A stretch of DNA of 64,000 nucleotides from contig NZ_FMAJ01000014.1 in assembly GCF_900094625.1 (NCBI RefSeq), positions 62,001-126,000 on the forward strand. Direction: 5' to 3'. The notes beneath the pieces were generated by a model. That model searched no databases and was not told the origin of the DNA. It saw nothing but the letters and a program-made list of their open reading frames with translations. The stretch is from Rhizobium aethiopicum (GTDB lineage Bacteria > Pseudomonadota > Alphaproteobacteria > Rhizobiales > Rhizobiaceae). Shown here in pieces: positions 14,357 to 22,090 of this stretch (position 1 is its first letter; each line of letters opens with the position of its first letter). The position numbers and the translations under genes were made by a program.

Positions 14357-16273
14357 TCACTCGACCGCGAACGGCGCCGTGCGTGGCGGCAGTGCCGCAA
14401 TGTCCATGTGGTCGGGTGCGAGACCCTGCTTGGCACGCTCGGCCATAATTTCATAGGCCTGCTCCAGATGATGGCAGAAGCGTTCGGCATCGAAGAGCGG
14501 CGCGATATAACGCTTCTCCTTCAGATGCGCCTTGTACTCGGCGATCCGCCCCGGATTCTCAGCCAGTTCGACGGCAAGGTCCTCATAAGCCTGCAGGTCG
14601 GCTGCGACGAGATCAGCCAGGTCGATGGCCTTCAGCAGGCTCTCGCTGACGCGTGAAGCGAAGTTTGTGCCCTTGACGGTCAAGACAGGCAGACCGCCCC
14701 AAAGCTGTTCGGAGGTGGTCGTATGGCCGTTGACGGGGAAGGTGTCGATACCGAGGTCGGCCGCCTGCTGGCGGTCGATGTGCTCTTCATAGGGCGCGCG
14801 CGGGCAGAAAATGATCCGCTTGGGCGAAATGCCCGCGGCCTGGAACTGCTTCAAGAGGTTCGCCTGGTTGCGCGGCGTATTCGCCATCAGCCAGAGTACG
14901 CTGTTCTGTGCCCGCTTGAGAATCCGGCACCAGCTGTTGATCGTTTCCGGTGTGATTTTGCGGTTGCCGTTGAAGGAGGCGAAGATGAAAGCCTCTTCCG
15001 GCAGGCCGAGCTGCTGCCGCGTGACGGGACGCGGCTTCGGGCGGTGCGTCGGGTCGTTCGGCTGGTAACTCTCCGGAAGCCGGCAGAATTTCTCATGGTA
15101 GAAGGGCTTGGCCATGTCGGGCAGGACGAAATGGTCGCCGATGACATAGTCGAGATCGATGTTGACGGTGCTGCCGGGGAAGCCGAGCCACCCGACATGC
15201 ACTGGTGCGAGCGGCAGATTGAAAGCTGTCGCTCGGCTGCCCGACGTATGGCCCTTCAGGTCGACCATGATGTCGATATTATGCACGCGTACGGTTTCGA
15301 GCACTGCCTGGTCGGAGAAACCGTGAATGTCGACAATCCTGCCCCAGCGGCTGCGCTCGGTGTCGTTGTGCTTCAGGTATTCGGGGCCTGTATGGCAGAA
15401 CAGCGTCACCTCGAACCTGTCCTTATCGTGCAGTTCGAGAATGCGCTGCAGGAGCTTCATCGTCGCGTGGCGGTCCCAGAAGTCCGATGACATGTATCCG
15501 ATCCGGATCTTGTCAGACCATGCGTGCGGCTGATTGCGGCGGAAGGCCACCCGTTCCTGGTTGAGCGGGGTGGTGCCGATCGTTGCATACCGGTTCAAAT
15601 CCTCGTTGCCACACCAGTGCAGATGGTAGAACGGGTTGTCCTTGCTGAGGATATCGACATCTCCGTTTGCCAGCGCCTTATCGATCACGGCCTGATGCTT
15701 GGCCGCCTCTTCGAAATCGTTGAATTCACGGGCGAATACAAGGTGGAGAAAGCGGAACGCGTGATTGCCGGGAAAGCGCTTGAAGAGGTTGCGCGCAAGC
15801 GTCTGGTTGGTAGCGTCGTTGAGATCGTCGCTGAGCAGCAGTGCCGCCAGGCGCATGTGATCGGGGTTCATGCTTTCCGACAGCACCGTCTTGAACGGAC
15901 GGATTATATCGCGCTGCTGGCGCTTCAGATAGATCGCGGTGATGATGAAGGCGAGTTCGGCATCTTCCTGCGCCTTGCTGAGGTTGCGCATGGCGATCAG
16001 CAGCGCTTCGTCCTCGTTGCCGGTCTCGTAATAGAGCTTGGCAGCTTGCTTCTGATATTCGTAGGCGTTGGGCCCATCGCAATTGCCGGCCAGACCATAG
16101 GCTTTCGCGGCATCGGCCTTGAAGCCGAGCTGCACGAGATTCTTGGCCAGCAGCGCATAGGTCTTGGCGTCCTGCTGGATATCCATCAGTTGGTTGAGCG
16201 TCGCCAAGGACTGTGTGTAGCGGCCCGCCTGGTAATCCTTGGATGCCGCAGAGAACGAAACTTTGCTGTTCAA
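14357..16273 (-). CDS. TPR + GT41 (OGT-like) glycosyltransferase, candidate flagellin glycosyltransferase
   Basis: The product (638 residues from a TTG start at 16273, with ACGGAG 7-8 bases upstream) has TPR-like helical repeats over about residues 1-230 and a GT41 catalytic region after that. OGT-type motifs are clear: RIGYMSSDFWDRHATM, DLKGHTSGSRATAF, the PVHVGWLGFPG segment, FNGNRKITPETIN (UDP-contacting Lys) and HTTTSEQLWGGLPV. GT41 enzymes add GlcNAc or similar sugars to Ser/Thr. It is transcribed away from flaA and ends opposite the lrp-type gene. The neighbourhood suggests flagellin glycosylation, as for the TPR-containing FlmG of Caulobacter; that role is inference. An ATG at 16522 extends the frame but the extra residues are not GT-like. 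Confidence 0.85.
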   Translation of the reverse strand: MNSKVSFSAASKDYQAGRYTQSLATLNQLMDIQQDAKTYALLAKNLVQLGFKADAAKAYGLAGNCDGPNAYEYQKQAAKLYYETGNEDEALLIAMRNLSKAQEDAELAFIITAIYLKRQQRDIIRPFKTVLSESMNPDHMRLAALLLSDDLNDATNQTLARNLFKRFPGNHAFRFLHLVFAREFNDFEEAAKHQAVIDKALANGDVDILSKDNPFYHLHWCGNEDLNRYATIGTTPLNQERVAFRRNQPHAWSDKIRIGYMSSDFWDRHATMKLLQRILELHDKDRFEVTLFCHTGPEYLKHNDTERSRWGRIVDIHGFSDQAVLETVRVHNIDIMVDLKGHTSGSRATAFNLPLAPVHVGWLGFPGSTVNIDLDYVIGDHFVLPDMAKPFYHEKFCRLPESYQPNDPTHRPKPRPVTRQQLGLPEEAFIFASFNGNRKITPETINSWCRILKRAQNSVLWLMANTPRNQANLLKQFQAAGISPKRIIFCPRAPYEEHIDRQQAADLGIDTFPVNGHTTTSEQLWGGLPVLTVKGTNFASRVSESLLKAIDLADLVAADLQAYEDLAVELAENPGRIAEYKAHLKEKRYIAPLFDAERFCHHLEQAYEIMAERAKQGLAPDHMDIAALPPRTAPFAVE

Positions 16274-16743
16274 AACCCAACTCCGTGAAGGAAATGTTCT
16301 GGCATGATTGTCATTCGCCGACGCGCGCACGCACCGCCATCCCCCGAAACGGGGGATCGATCCGATGATGCTATCCCGGCGCTTGCCACATTGGCATCCG
16401 AAGCTTGCTTGAAACCGGTGGGTTGATGAACGTCTGCTCCTAGGAATACCAGCCGTTTCCTGAGGCAAATCTTGCTGTTTGCGCCGAATTTTGAATCCGC
16501 GAGAGCATAATTCAACAGCCATTAACTATTCCACGTGAGCAGCTATTAACTATGCGATTCGAGGAGCGTCCGCGGGACCTGTATTTTTAAGAAGTTGGCA
16601 AGCATTGGCTGCGAGATTGCCCTGGACATGACGGGTTTGGGCCAAACAAGCGGGCGCCGAGTAGCATGAAGCTGGTCCGTCATCGCCGGTAATACAGTCC
16701 GGTATGTCCTCCTTTTTGTATCTAGTTTCCAGGGGACAGATTT
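16274..16743. other. Intergenic region between the GT41 gene and flaA, with a direct repeat
   Basis: 470 bases without a convincing gene. It holds a 9-bp direct repeat ATTAACTAT at 16521-16529 and 16545-16553 (24 bp apart). Both copies resemble the half-site TTAACCAT with one mismatch. Nearer to flaA is the element shared with flaB and flaC (separate entry). The far end carries the GT41 gene's ribosome site. Confidence 0.5.
16664..16735 (+). promoter_or_regulatory. Shared flagellin upstream element, flaA copy
   Basis: GCATGAAGCTGGTCC (16664-16678) is followed by CCGG-N9-CCGGTATGTCC (16686-16709), then a CCTTTTT stretch and the AGGGG ribosome site (16731-16735). The same blocks in the same order precede flaB and flaC, so this is probably the flagellin promoter plus 5' leader. 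The exact transcription start cannot be read from the sequence. Confidence 0.6.
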
Positions 16744-17649
16744 ATGACAAGCATTAACACGAATTCTTCCGCGCAGGCAGCTCTCCAGACGCTGCGCAGC
16801 GTCAACCAGGGCCTCAACCAGACGCAGAACCGCGTTTCCTCCGGTTACCGCGTTGAAAAGGCTTCCGACAACGCTGCCTACTGGTCGATCGCAACGACCA
16901 TGCGTTCGGACAACAAGGCTCTGTCTGCCGTTTCCGACGCCCTCGGCGTAGGTGCCGCCAAGGTCGATACGGCTTACACCGCCATGGACAGCGCCATCGA
17001 CGTCGTCACCGAGATCAAGGCCAAGCTGGTTGCTGCAACCGAAAGCGGCGTCGACAAGGCCAAGGTTCAGGAAGAAATCGGTCAGCTGCAGCAGCAGCTC
17101 CTGAGCATCGCTCAGTCGGCTTCATTCAACGGTGAAAACTGGGTTGCCGGCGCGACTGGCACGAAGAGCGTCGTATCGTCGTTCGTCCGCGACGGCTCCA
17201 ACGCCGTTTCCGTCAAGACGACCGACTACGCTCTCTCCAGCACCTCCATGGGCAACGTTCTGTTTGGCATGAGCGGCGGCTCGGTTGAAACCTCCACTGG
17301 CATCCTCGGCACCTCGACGGGCGCGACCGGCTCGATCTACTCGATGAGCATCACCACCTTCACTGCCGGCCAGATCCAGACGGCTCTGACCAACGTTGAA
17401 TCGGCTCTGAAGGCCATGACCAGCGCCGGCGCTGCTCTCGGCTCGCTTTCCAAGCGCATCGACCTCCAGGACGACTTCGTCAATGCTCTGAGCGACTCGA
17501 TCGACTCCGGTGTCGGCCGCCTGGTCGACGCCAACATGGAAGAAGAGTCCTCCAGGCTCAGCGCCCTGCAGACCCAGCAGCAGCTGGCGATCCAGTCGCT
17601 GTCGATCGCGAACTCCTCTTCGCAGAACATCCTGTCGCTCTTCCGCTAA
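16744..17649 (+). CDS. flaA: Flagellin FlaA
   Basis: Filament subunit of 301 residues. The D0/D1 ends are canonical: MTSINTNSSAQAALQTLRSVN and RVSSGYRVEKASDNAAYWSIATTMR at the N-terminus, and ALQTQQQLAIQSLSIANSSSQNILSLFR at the C-terminus. The central region is short and Ser/Thr/Gly-rich, with no large D2/D3 domains, as in rhizobial flagellins. First of four tandem flagellin genes, each with its own terminator or leader. A strong AGGGG ribosome site lies 8 bases before the ATG, and a perfect hairpin terminator follows. Its 3' half is nearly identical in DNA to flaB. The name follows R. leguminosarum usage. Confidence 0.97.
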   Translation: MTSINTNSSAQAALQTLRSVNQGLNQTQNRVSSGYRVEKASDNAAYWSIATTMRSDNKALSAVSDALGVGAAKVDTAYTAMDSAIDVVTEIKAKLVAATESGVDKAKVQEEIGQLQQQLLSIAQSASFNGENWVAGATGTKSVVSSFVRDGSNAVSVKTTDYALSSTSMGNVLFGMSGGSVETSTGILGTSTGATGSIYSMSITTFTAGQIQTALTNVESALKAMTSAGAALGSLSKRIDLQDDFVNALSDSIDSGVGRLVDANMEEESSRLSALQTQQQLAIQSLSIANSSSQNILSLFR

Positions 17650-17675
17650 GAGCGGTCGGCACAAGGTTTCCAAAG

Positions 17676-17714
17676 TTTCGCGGCCGGGTGTTCCCGGCCG
17701 CGAAATGTTTTAAA
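17676..17714 (+). terminator. Terminator of flaA
   Basis: A perfect 13-bp stem, TTTCGCGGCCGGG (17676-17688) with CCCGGCCGCGAAA (17693-17705), has a 4-base loop and is followed by TGTTTTAAAA. It is a strong Rho-independent terminator 27 bases after the flaA stop, so flaA can be transcribed alone. Confidence 0.85.
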
Positions 17715-17773
17715 ATAAGGTTAATGACAATCCTCCTAAGTGTCAGATATTTTTACGAAATTTTCGCTTTCGA

Positions 17774-17792
17774 TTTAGCCTTCCTTAACCAT
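17774..17792 (+). promoter_or_regulatory. CtrA-like site upstream of flaB (one mismatch)
   Basis: TTTA-N7-TTAACCAT. The right half is the full CtrA half-site TTAACCAT (17785-17792); the left half has one mismatch to TTAA at the proper 7-base spacing. It lies about 140 bases before flaB. Weaker than the perfect sites ahead of flaC and rem. Confidence 0.35.
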
Positions 17793-17851
17793 CTTCCTGT
17801 TTTCTAGGCCCATCGAAACGGCGAGTTAACCCTAACAAAAATGGTTAACAG

Positions 17852-17920
17852 GCATGATGCTGATCGCTGTGGGCCGGCCAAAATCCGGAATGTCCCTTTT
17901 TAAAATCTGCCAACAAGGGG
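17852..17920 (+). promoter_or_regulatory. Shared flagellin upstream element, flaB copy
   Basis: GCATGATGCTGATC at 17852, CCGG-N7-CCGGAATGTCCC (17874 onward), a CTTTTT run, CTGCC, then AGGGG (17916-17920). Two GTTAAC palindromes precede it at 17825-17830 and 17844-17849. The layout equals that before flaC almost base for base. Confidence 0.6.
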
Positions 17921-17930
17921 CACGCAAACT

Positions 17931-18839
17931 ATGACGAGCATCAACACCAATAACGCTGCAATGGCAGCCCTCCAGACTCTCCGCGGCATCAACCAGGGTC
18001 TCCAGGAAACCCAGGCCCATGTTTCGTCCGGCTATCGCGTCGGCAAGGCTTCCGACAACGCTGCTTACTGGTCGATCGCAACGACCATGCGTTCGGACAA
18101 CAAGGCTCTCTCGGCTGTTTCCGACGCCCTCGGTCTCGGCGCCGCCAAGGTCGACACCGCTTACGCCGCCATGGACAGCGCCATCGACGTCGTCGGCAAC
18201 ATCAAGGCCAAGCTTGTTGCCGCAACTGAAAACGGCGTCGACAAGGCCAAGGTTCAGGAAGAAATCAGCCAGCTCCAGGCGCAGCTGCTCAGCATCGCTC
18301 AGTCGGCTTCCTTCTCCGGCGAAAACTGGGTTGCCGGCGCCAACGGCACCAAGAGCGTCGTCTCCACCTTCGTCCGCGACGGCTCCAACGCCGTTTCTGT
18401 CAAGATGACCGACTATGTACTCTCCAACACCTCCATGGGCAACGTTCTGTTCGGCATGAGCGGCGGCGCGGTTGAAACCTCCACCGGCATCCTCGGCACG
18501 TCGACGGGCGCGACCGGCTCGATCTACTCGATGAGCATCACCACCTTCACCCTCGGTCAGATTCAGACGGCTCTGACCAACGTCGAATCGGCTCTGAAGG
18601 CCATGACCAGCGCCGGCGCTGCTCTCGGCTCGATCTCCACCCGCATCGGCCTGCAGGAAGATTTCGTCAACGCTCTCAGCGACTCGATCGACTCCGGTGT
18701 CGGTCGCCTGGTCGACGCCAACATGGAAGAAGAGTCCTCCAAGCTCAGCGCCCTGCAGACCCAGCAGCAGCTGGCGATCCAGTCGCTGTCGATCGCGAAC
18801 TCCTCTTCGCAGAACATCCTGTCGCTCTTCCGCGGCTAA
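17931..18839 (+). CDS. flaB: Flagellin FlaB
   Basis: Filament subunit of 302 residues, very similar to FlaA. It starts MTSINTNNAAMAALQTLRGINQ, has the RVGKASDNAAYWSIATTMR motif and ends SSSQNILSLFRG. The central 170-230 region is the main variable part. It has its own leader element, an AGGGG ribosome site and a terminator, so it is an independent unit in the tandem array. Its last ~100 coding bases differ from flaA by only a base or so, including silent positions, which points to recent gene conversion. In related species several flagellins co-assemble into one filament. Confidence 0.97.
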   Translation: MTSINTNNAAMAALQTLRGINQGLQETQAHVSSGYRVGKASDNAAYWSIATTMRSDNKALSAVSDALGLGAAKVDTAYAAMDSAIDVVGNIKAKLVAATENGVDKAKVQEEISQLQAQLLSIAQSASFSGENWVAGANGTKSVVSTFVRDGSNAVSVKMTDYVLSNTSMGNVLFGMSGGAVETSTGILGTSTGATGSIYSMSITTFTLGQIQTALTNVESALKAMTSAGAALGSISTRIGLQEDFVNALSDSIDSGVGRLVDANMEEESSKLSALQTQQQLAIQSLSIANSSSQNILSLFRG

Positions 18840-18889
18840 TAACCCGCAGAAAACATCGGTCCGCCGGCCCCGGCGACCCCAAAGATTGG

Positions 18890-18918
18890 AGCCGCGCTTC
18901 GCTGGAGCGCGGCTTTTT
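18890..18918 (+). terminator. Terminator of flaB
   Basis: Arms AGCCGCGCT (18890-18898) and AGCGCGGCT (18906-18914), 7-base loop, then TTTTT-CA. A classic Rho-independent terminator about 50 bases after the flaB stop. Confidence 0.88.
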
Positions 18919-18926
18919 CATTCTCG

Positions 18927-18945
18927 TTAACTGTTGATTAACCAT
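18927..18945 (+). promoter_or_regulatory. Perfect CtrA-type site upstream of flaC
   Basis: TTAA-CTGTTGA-TTAA followed by CCAT. This matches the alphaproteobacterial CtrA consensus TTAA-N7-TTAA exactly and also contains the half-site TTAACCAT (18938-18945). It lies about 140 bases before the flaC ATG and directly after the flaB terminator. Binding is inferred from the motif. Confidence 0.55.
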
Positions 18946-19006
18946 AATGCTGTTCTCTCAGGTCAACGAGACGGCGGGTTAACCAAATTTAAGAGCTGGT
19001 TAACAG

Positions 19007-19074
19007 GCATGAGGCTGGTCCCCGTTCCCGGTAGTTTTCCGGAATGTCCCTTTTTCCCAACTGCCGACGAGGGG
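19007..19074 (+). promoter_or_regulatory. Shared flagellin upstream element, flaC copy
   Basis: GCATGAGGCTGGTC at 19007, CCGG-N7-CCGGAATGTCCC (19028 onward), CTTTTT run, CTGCC, AGGGG (19070-19074), then the ATG 10 bases later. GTTAAC palindromes sit upstream at 18978-18983 and 18999-19004. The order and spacing match flaB. Confidence 0.6.
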
Positions 19075-19084
19075 CTAACATTTC

Positions 19085-19996
19085 ATGACCAGCATTTTGA
19101 CCAACGTCGCGGCAATGGCCGCTCTTCAGACACTCCGTGGGATCAACAACAGCCTCGAAGACACGCAGAACCGTGTATCATCGGGCTACCGTGTCGAAAA
19201 GGCGGCCGATAACGCCGCCTACTGGTCGATCGCAACGACCATGCGTTCGGACAACAAGGCACTTTCCGCCGTTTCCGACGCTCTCGGCCTTGGCGCCGCC
19301 AAGGTCGACACCGCCTATTCCGCCATGGACAGCGCCATCGATATCATCAGTGAGATCAAGGCTAAGATCGTCGCCGCGACCGAAAAGGGTGTCGACAAGA
19401 CCAAGGTCCAGGAAGAAATCGGCCAGCTGCAGCAGCAGCTGCTCAGCATCGCCCAGTCTGCGTCCTTCTCTGGCGAAAACTGGGTTGCCGGCGCCAGCGG
19501 CACCAAGAGCGTCGTGTCGACCTTCGTCCGCGACGGCAACGGCAATGTCTCGGTCAAGACCACGGACTATGTCCTGGACACCACCTCCACGGGCAATGTC
19601 CTGTTCGGGATGACCTCGACCGGCACGATCGAGACGAGCTCCGGTATTATCGGCACATCATCCGGTACGATCGGCTCGATCTACTCGATGAACATCAGCA
19701 CCTTCGGTTCGGTAGAAATTTCGATGGCCCTGACGTCCATCGAAGCCGGCCTGGAGGCCATGACCAAGGCTGCCTCGCAGCTCGGCTCGATTTCCACCCG
19801 CATCGAGCTGCAGGAAAACTTCGTTGGAGCACTCAGTGATTCCATTGACTCGGGCGTCGGCCGCCTCGTCGATGCCGACATGGAAGAGGAATCGAGCAAG
19901 CTGACGGCGTTGCAAACCCAGCAGCAGTTGGCGATCCAGTCGCTGTCGATCGCCAACTCCAGCGCGCAGAACATCCTTACGCTGTTCCGCAGCTAA
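19085..19996 (+). CDS. flaC: Flagellin FlaC
   Basis: Filament subunit of 303 residues with standard D0/D1 ends (MTSILTNVAAMAALQTLRGIN; RVEKAADNAAYWS; ending SSAQNILTLFRS). The protein is close to FlaA and FlaB, but codon choices and the middle (STGTIETSSGIIGTSSG) differ, so it has escaped the recent homogenisation seen between flaA and flaB. It has its own shared-type leader and a downstream hairpin. In S. meliloti naming the third gene is called flaD; I follow R. leguminosarum order. Confidence 0.95.
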   Translation: MTSILTNVAAMAALQTLRGINNSLEDTQNRVSSGYRVEKAADNAAYWSIATTMRSDNKALSAVSDALGLGAAKVDTAYSAMDSAIDIISEIKAKIVAATEKGVDKTKVQEEIGQLQQQLLSIAQSASFSGENWVAGASGTKSVVSTFVRDGNGNVSVKTTDYVLDTTSTGNVLFGMTSTGTIETSSGIIGTSSGTIGSIYSMNISTFGSVEISMALTSIEAGLEAMTKAASQLGSISTRIELQENFVGALSDSIDSGVGRLVDADMEEESSKLTALQTQQQLAIQSLSIANSSAQNILTLFRS

Positions 19997-20060
19997 ATCA
20001 GTCGCTGAAGCTGGACTGAATCTTGCGCCGCCGTTCGGTCGCAAGGCGAAAACCTTCCGG

Positions 20061-20092
20061 ACCGCGCCCGAAACGGCGCGGTTCTTGCTTTT
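20061..20092 (+). terminator. Terminator of flaC
   Basis: ACCGCGCC (20061-20068) pairs with GGCGCGGT (20075-20082) around a 6-base loop, followed by TCTTGCTTTT. It is about 65 bases after the flaC stop and separates flaC from flaD. Confidence 0.8.
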
Positions 20093-20296
20093 ACATCAAT
20101 AGCTTGTCCCGCGGGAAGAACCGCTCGCCGCGCTGGCAGCGCCGCTCTTGCCGAATAAGTTGATATCGAGTTAACTTTGCCTCGAGTTGATTTGCTTTTT
20201 GCGACGGCCGGTGGAAATTTCGCCGGAGGCATGACGCCACTTCAGTCGCTGCCGGCAATCCGGCCTGCCCTTTCATCTTATTCCGAGACCCTGTCG

Positions 20297-21259
20297 ATGA
20301 CCGTTAAGATTACCAGCGCGGCCGCGGTGAATGCACTTGCTGTGCTGCGCAGCATCAACAAAGAAGCCAGTCAGACCCAGCAGCAAGTTTCTTCGGGATA
20401 CCGGATTGAGACGGCGGCAGACGATGCCTCCTACTGGTCGGTCGCCACCGTCATGCGCTCGGACAGCACCAATCTCGGCACGATCGGCGATGCGCTCGGT
20501 CTCGGCGCTGCCAAGGTGGATGCGACCTACACGGCAATGAATTCGGCAATCGATCTCATCGGCGAAATTCGCGCCAAGCTGGTCTCCGCAAGAGAGCCGG
20601 GCGCCGACAAGGACAAGATCAACGCCGAGATCAGCGAATATAAGGAGCAGCTGCAGACTGTCGTCGAATCGACGTCGTTTGCAGGGGAAAACTGGTTGCT
20701 GAACAGTGACAAGGCCGCGCCGCCGACATGGTCGGTCATCTCCGGCTTCGTTCGCGCCTCGACCGGCGAATACCAGGCTCAGAGCATCGACTTCCCGTCG
20801 TCGCAGACCATCCTGATCGACAAGAACAATGCGAGCGGCGGCCTGTTCACCAAGGCGGTTGATGCCCAGGCGATCAACAACAGCGGCGTGGGACCGCGAA
20901 ACTACTATCTCCTGGAGGCCGGTTCGGCCACGCCGGCGACGGGCACGGAAGTCGCGATCGGTAAGAACACCACCGACGCGCAGCTCGTGGACATGCTCGA
21001 TGTGACCGATTCCCTGCTTTCCTCCTTGACGACGACGGCCGCCTCCATCGGCGTGATGAAGACGCGTATCGAGGATCAGATCGACTACACCGCCGATCTG
21101 TCCGACTCGATCGACAAGAGCGTCGGCGCGCTCGTCGATACCGACATGGACGAAGCTTCCATCCGCCAGAAGGCGATCGAAACCCAGAAGCAGATGGCCG
21201 TCGAAGCGATCTCGATCCTCAACACGGCAGCAAGCAAGATCCTCATTCTGCTGGAATAG
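20297..21259 (+). CDS. flaD: Flagellin FlaD (divergent member)
   Basis: The fourth tandem flagellin has 320 residues from the ATG at 20297. It is clearly related at the ends (TSAAAVNALAVLRSINKEASQTQQQVSSGYR...ASYWSVATVMR; ending ISILNTAASKILILLE), but the sequence and middle are much more diverged than flaA-C. It lacks the shared flagellin leader element and has no obvious AGGGG ribosome site, so it is likely expressed differently or at a low level. An in-frame ATG at 20177 adds 40 residues that do not look like flagellin. The name follows the R. leguminosarum convention. Confidence 0.92.
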   Translation: MTVKITSAAAVNALAVLRSINKEASQTQQQVSSGYRIETAADDASYWSVATVMRSDSTNLGTIGDALGLGAAKVDATYTAMNSAIDLIGEIRAKLVSAREPGADKDKINAEISEYKEQLQTVVESTSFAGENWLLNSDKAAPPTWSVISGFVRASTGEYQAQSIDFPSSQTILIDKNNASGGLFTKAVDAQAINNSGVGPRNYYLLEAGSATPATGTEVAIGKNTTDAQLVDMLDVTDSLLSSLTTTAASIGVMKTRIEDQIDYTADLSDSIDKSVGALVDTDMDEASIRQKAIETQKQMAVEAISILNTAASKILILLE

Positions 21260-21297
21260 AGCTGGGCGCGATCATCGATGGCGGCGGCGCCATTCAT

Positions 21298-21325
21298 CTT
21301 CGCGCAAGTTTGACTTCCTAGGTTC
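21298..21325 (+). promoter_or_regulatory. Candidate flagellar promoter box upstream of the fliH-like/motB operon
   Basis: CTTCGCGCAAG (21298-21308), 9 bases, then CTAGGTTC (21318-21325). Both halves and the spacing equal the flgB box. It lies after flaD and 153 bases before the 21461 start. Confidence 0.55.
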
Positions 21326-21357
21326 CGGCATGAAGGCATCGTCCGAAATCATGCCGG
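21325..21357. repeat. 9-bp inverted repeat after flaD
   Basis: CCGGCATGA (21325-21333) and TCATGCCGG (21349-21357), perfect, with a 15-base loop and no T-run. It directly follows the promoter box, so it would sit at or near the start of the fliH-like/motB transcript. It could be a leader hairpin or an operator. Confidence 0.4.
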
Positions 21358-21460
21358 CGCAAGGTCAAGCCCTTGTTCGCTGCGAAGGACATGTCGCGCG
21401 CAAGGTCATTTTGAACGGGGGCGGGCATGCCGCGCGTCTCCCGGATGCTGGATGGTTTCA

Positions 21461-22090
21461 ATGAGCATTTCGCTTTCTCGGTACTTGAAGGATTTCGGCG
21501 AACCGAAACCGTCAGCGCCGATCATCGACATCGACGATTTCGCCGGAGATGCTTTTCCGGAGACGCCGAGCGAACCGCCGGTCGACGTCGAGGCGGAGCG
21601 CCGCGATGCCTATGCGCAAGGCCATGCCGCGGCGACTGCTGATTTGACCGAGAAATACGAAAGCGAGGCGCGTGTTCTGGCCGAGATCCATGCGCGCGAG
21701 CTCGAAGAACTGAAGCTTCGCTATGAAGTCGAGGCGGCGGCGGTCATTGCATCGCGCGTGCGCGATATCGCCGAAGAGGTCGCCCAGCTGGTCAGCGCCG
21801 GTGCGGCCATGGCCATTGCGCCCGTCATGACGGAAGCGCTTGCGGCCAAAGCTGCCGAAAGTCTCGCCGCTTTGCTGCGCGACGCGATCCTCGAAGGCTT
21901 GGCCGGGCCGATCGTCGTCAGGGGGCCGACCAGCCTCTTCGACATATTAAAGGCCGAGCTCGGCGAACATGCCGCGGCGGTTCGCCATATCGAGGCCGAC
22001 GATATCGATCTTGCCGTCGAAATCGGTGAATCCGTCATCGTGACCCGTATGTCCGCCTGGGCGGCCAGCTTGAAGAAAGTTCTCGAATGA
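21461..22090 (+). CDS. FliH-like protein upstream of motB
   Basis: This 209-residue protein has no signal peptide or membrane helix. It has a Pro/Asp-rich start (residues 1-45), a long coiled coil (about 50-110: AYAQGHAAATADLTEKYESE...) and a C-terminal alpha/beta part. The pattern VVRGPTSLFDILKAEL...HIEADDIDLAVEIGESVIVTRMSAWAASL resembles the FliH/YscL C-terminal domain, which binds the FliI ATPase. No other FliH candidate appears in the cluster, so it may be the FliI regulator; this is inference. The stop overlaps the motB start (ATGA). A second possible ATG is at 21452. Confidence 0.75.
   Translation: MSISLSRYLKDFGEPKPSAPIIDIDDFAGDAFPETPSEPPVDVEAERRDAYAQGHAAATADLTEKYESEARVLAEIHARELEELKLRYEVEAAAVIASRVRDIAEEVAQLVSAGAAMAIAPVMTEALAAKAAESLAALLRDAILEGLAGPIVVRGPTSLFDILKAELGEHAAAVRHIEADDIDLAVEIGESVIVTRMSAWAASLKKVLE

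Noticed and set aside
16274..16522. ATG at 16522 as start of the GT41 gene
   Set aside because: The extra 83 residues show no TPR or GT features; TTG at 16273 has a good ACGGAG and the TPR region begins right there.
20160..20174. TTGA-N7-TTAA upstream of flaD as a CtrA site
   Set aside because: One mismatch and no second half-site extension; kept out to avoid over-calling next to the perfect sites.
20177..20296. N-terminal extension of flaD from ATG 20177
   Set aside because: The added residues are unlike any flagellin N-terminus; export requires the conserved end beginning at 20297.
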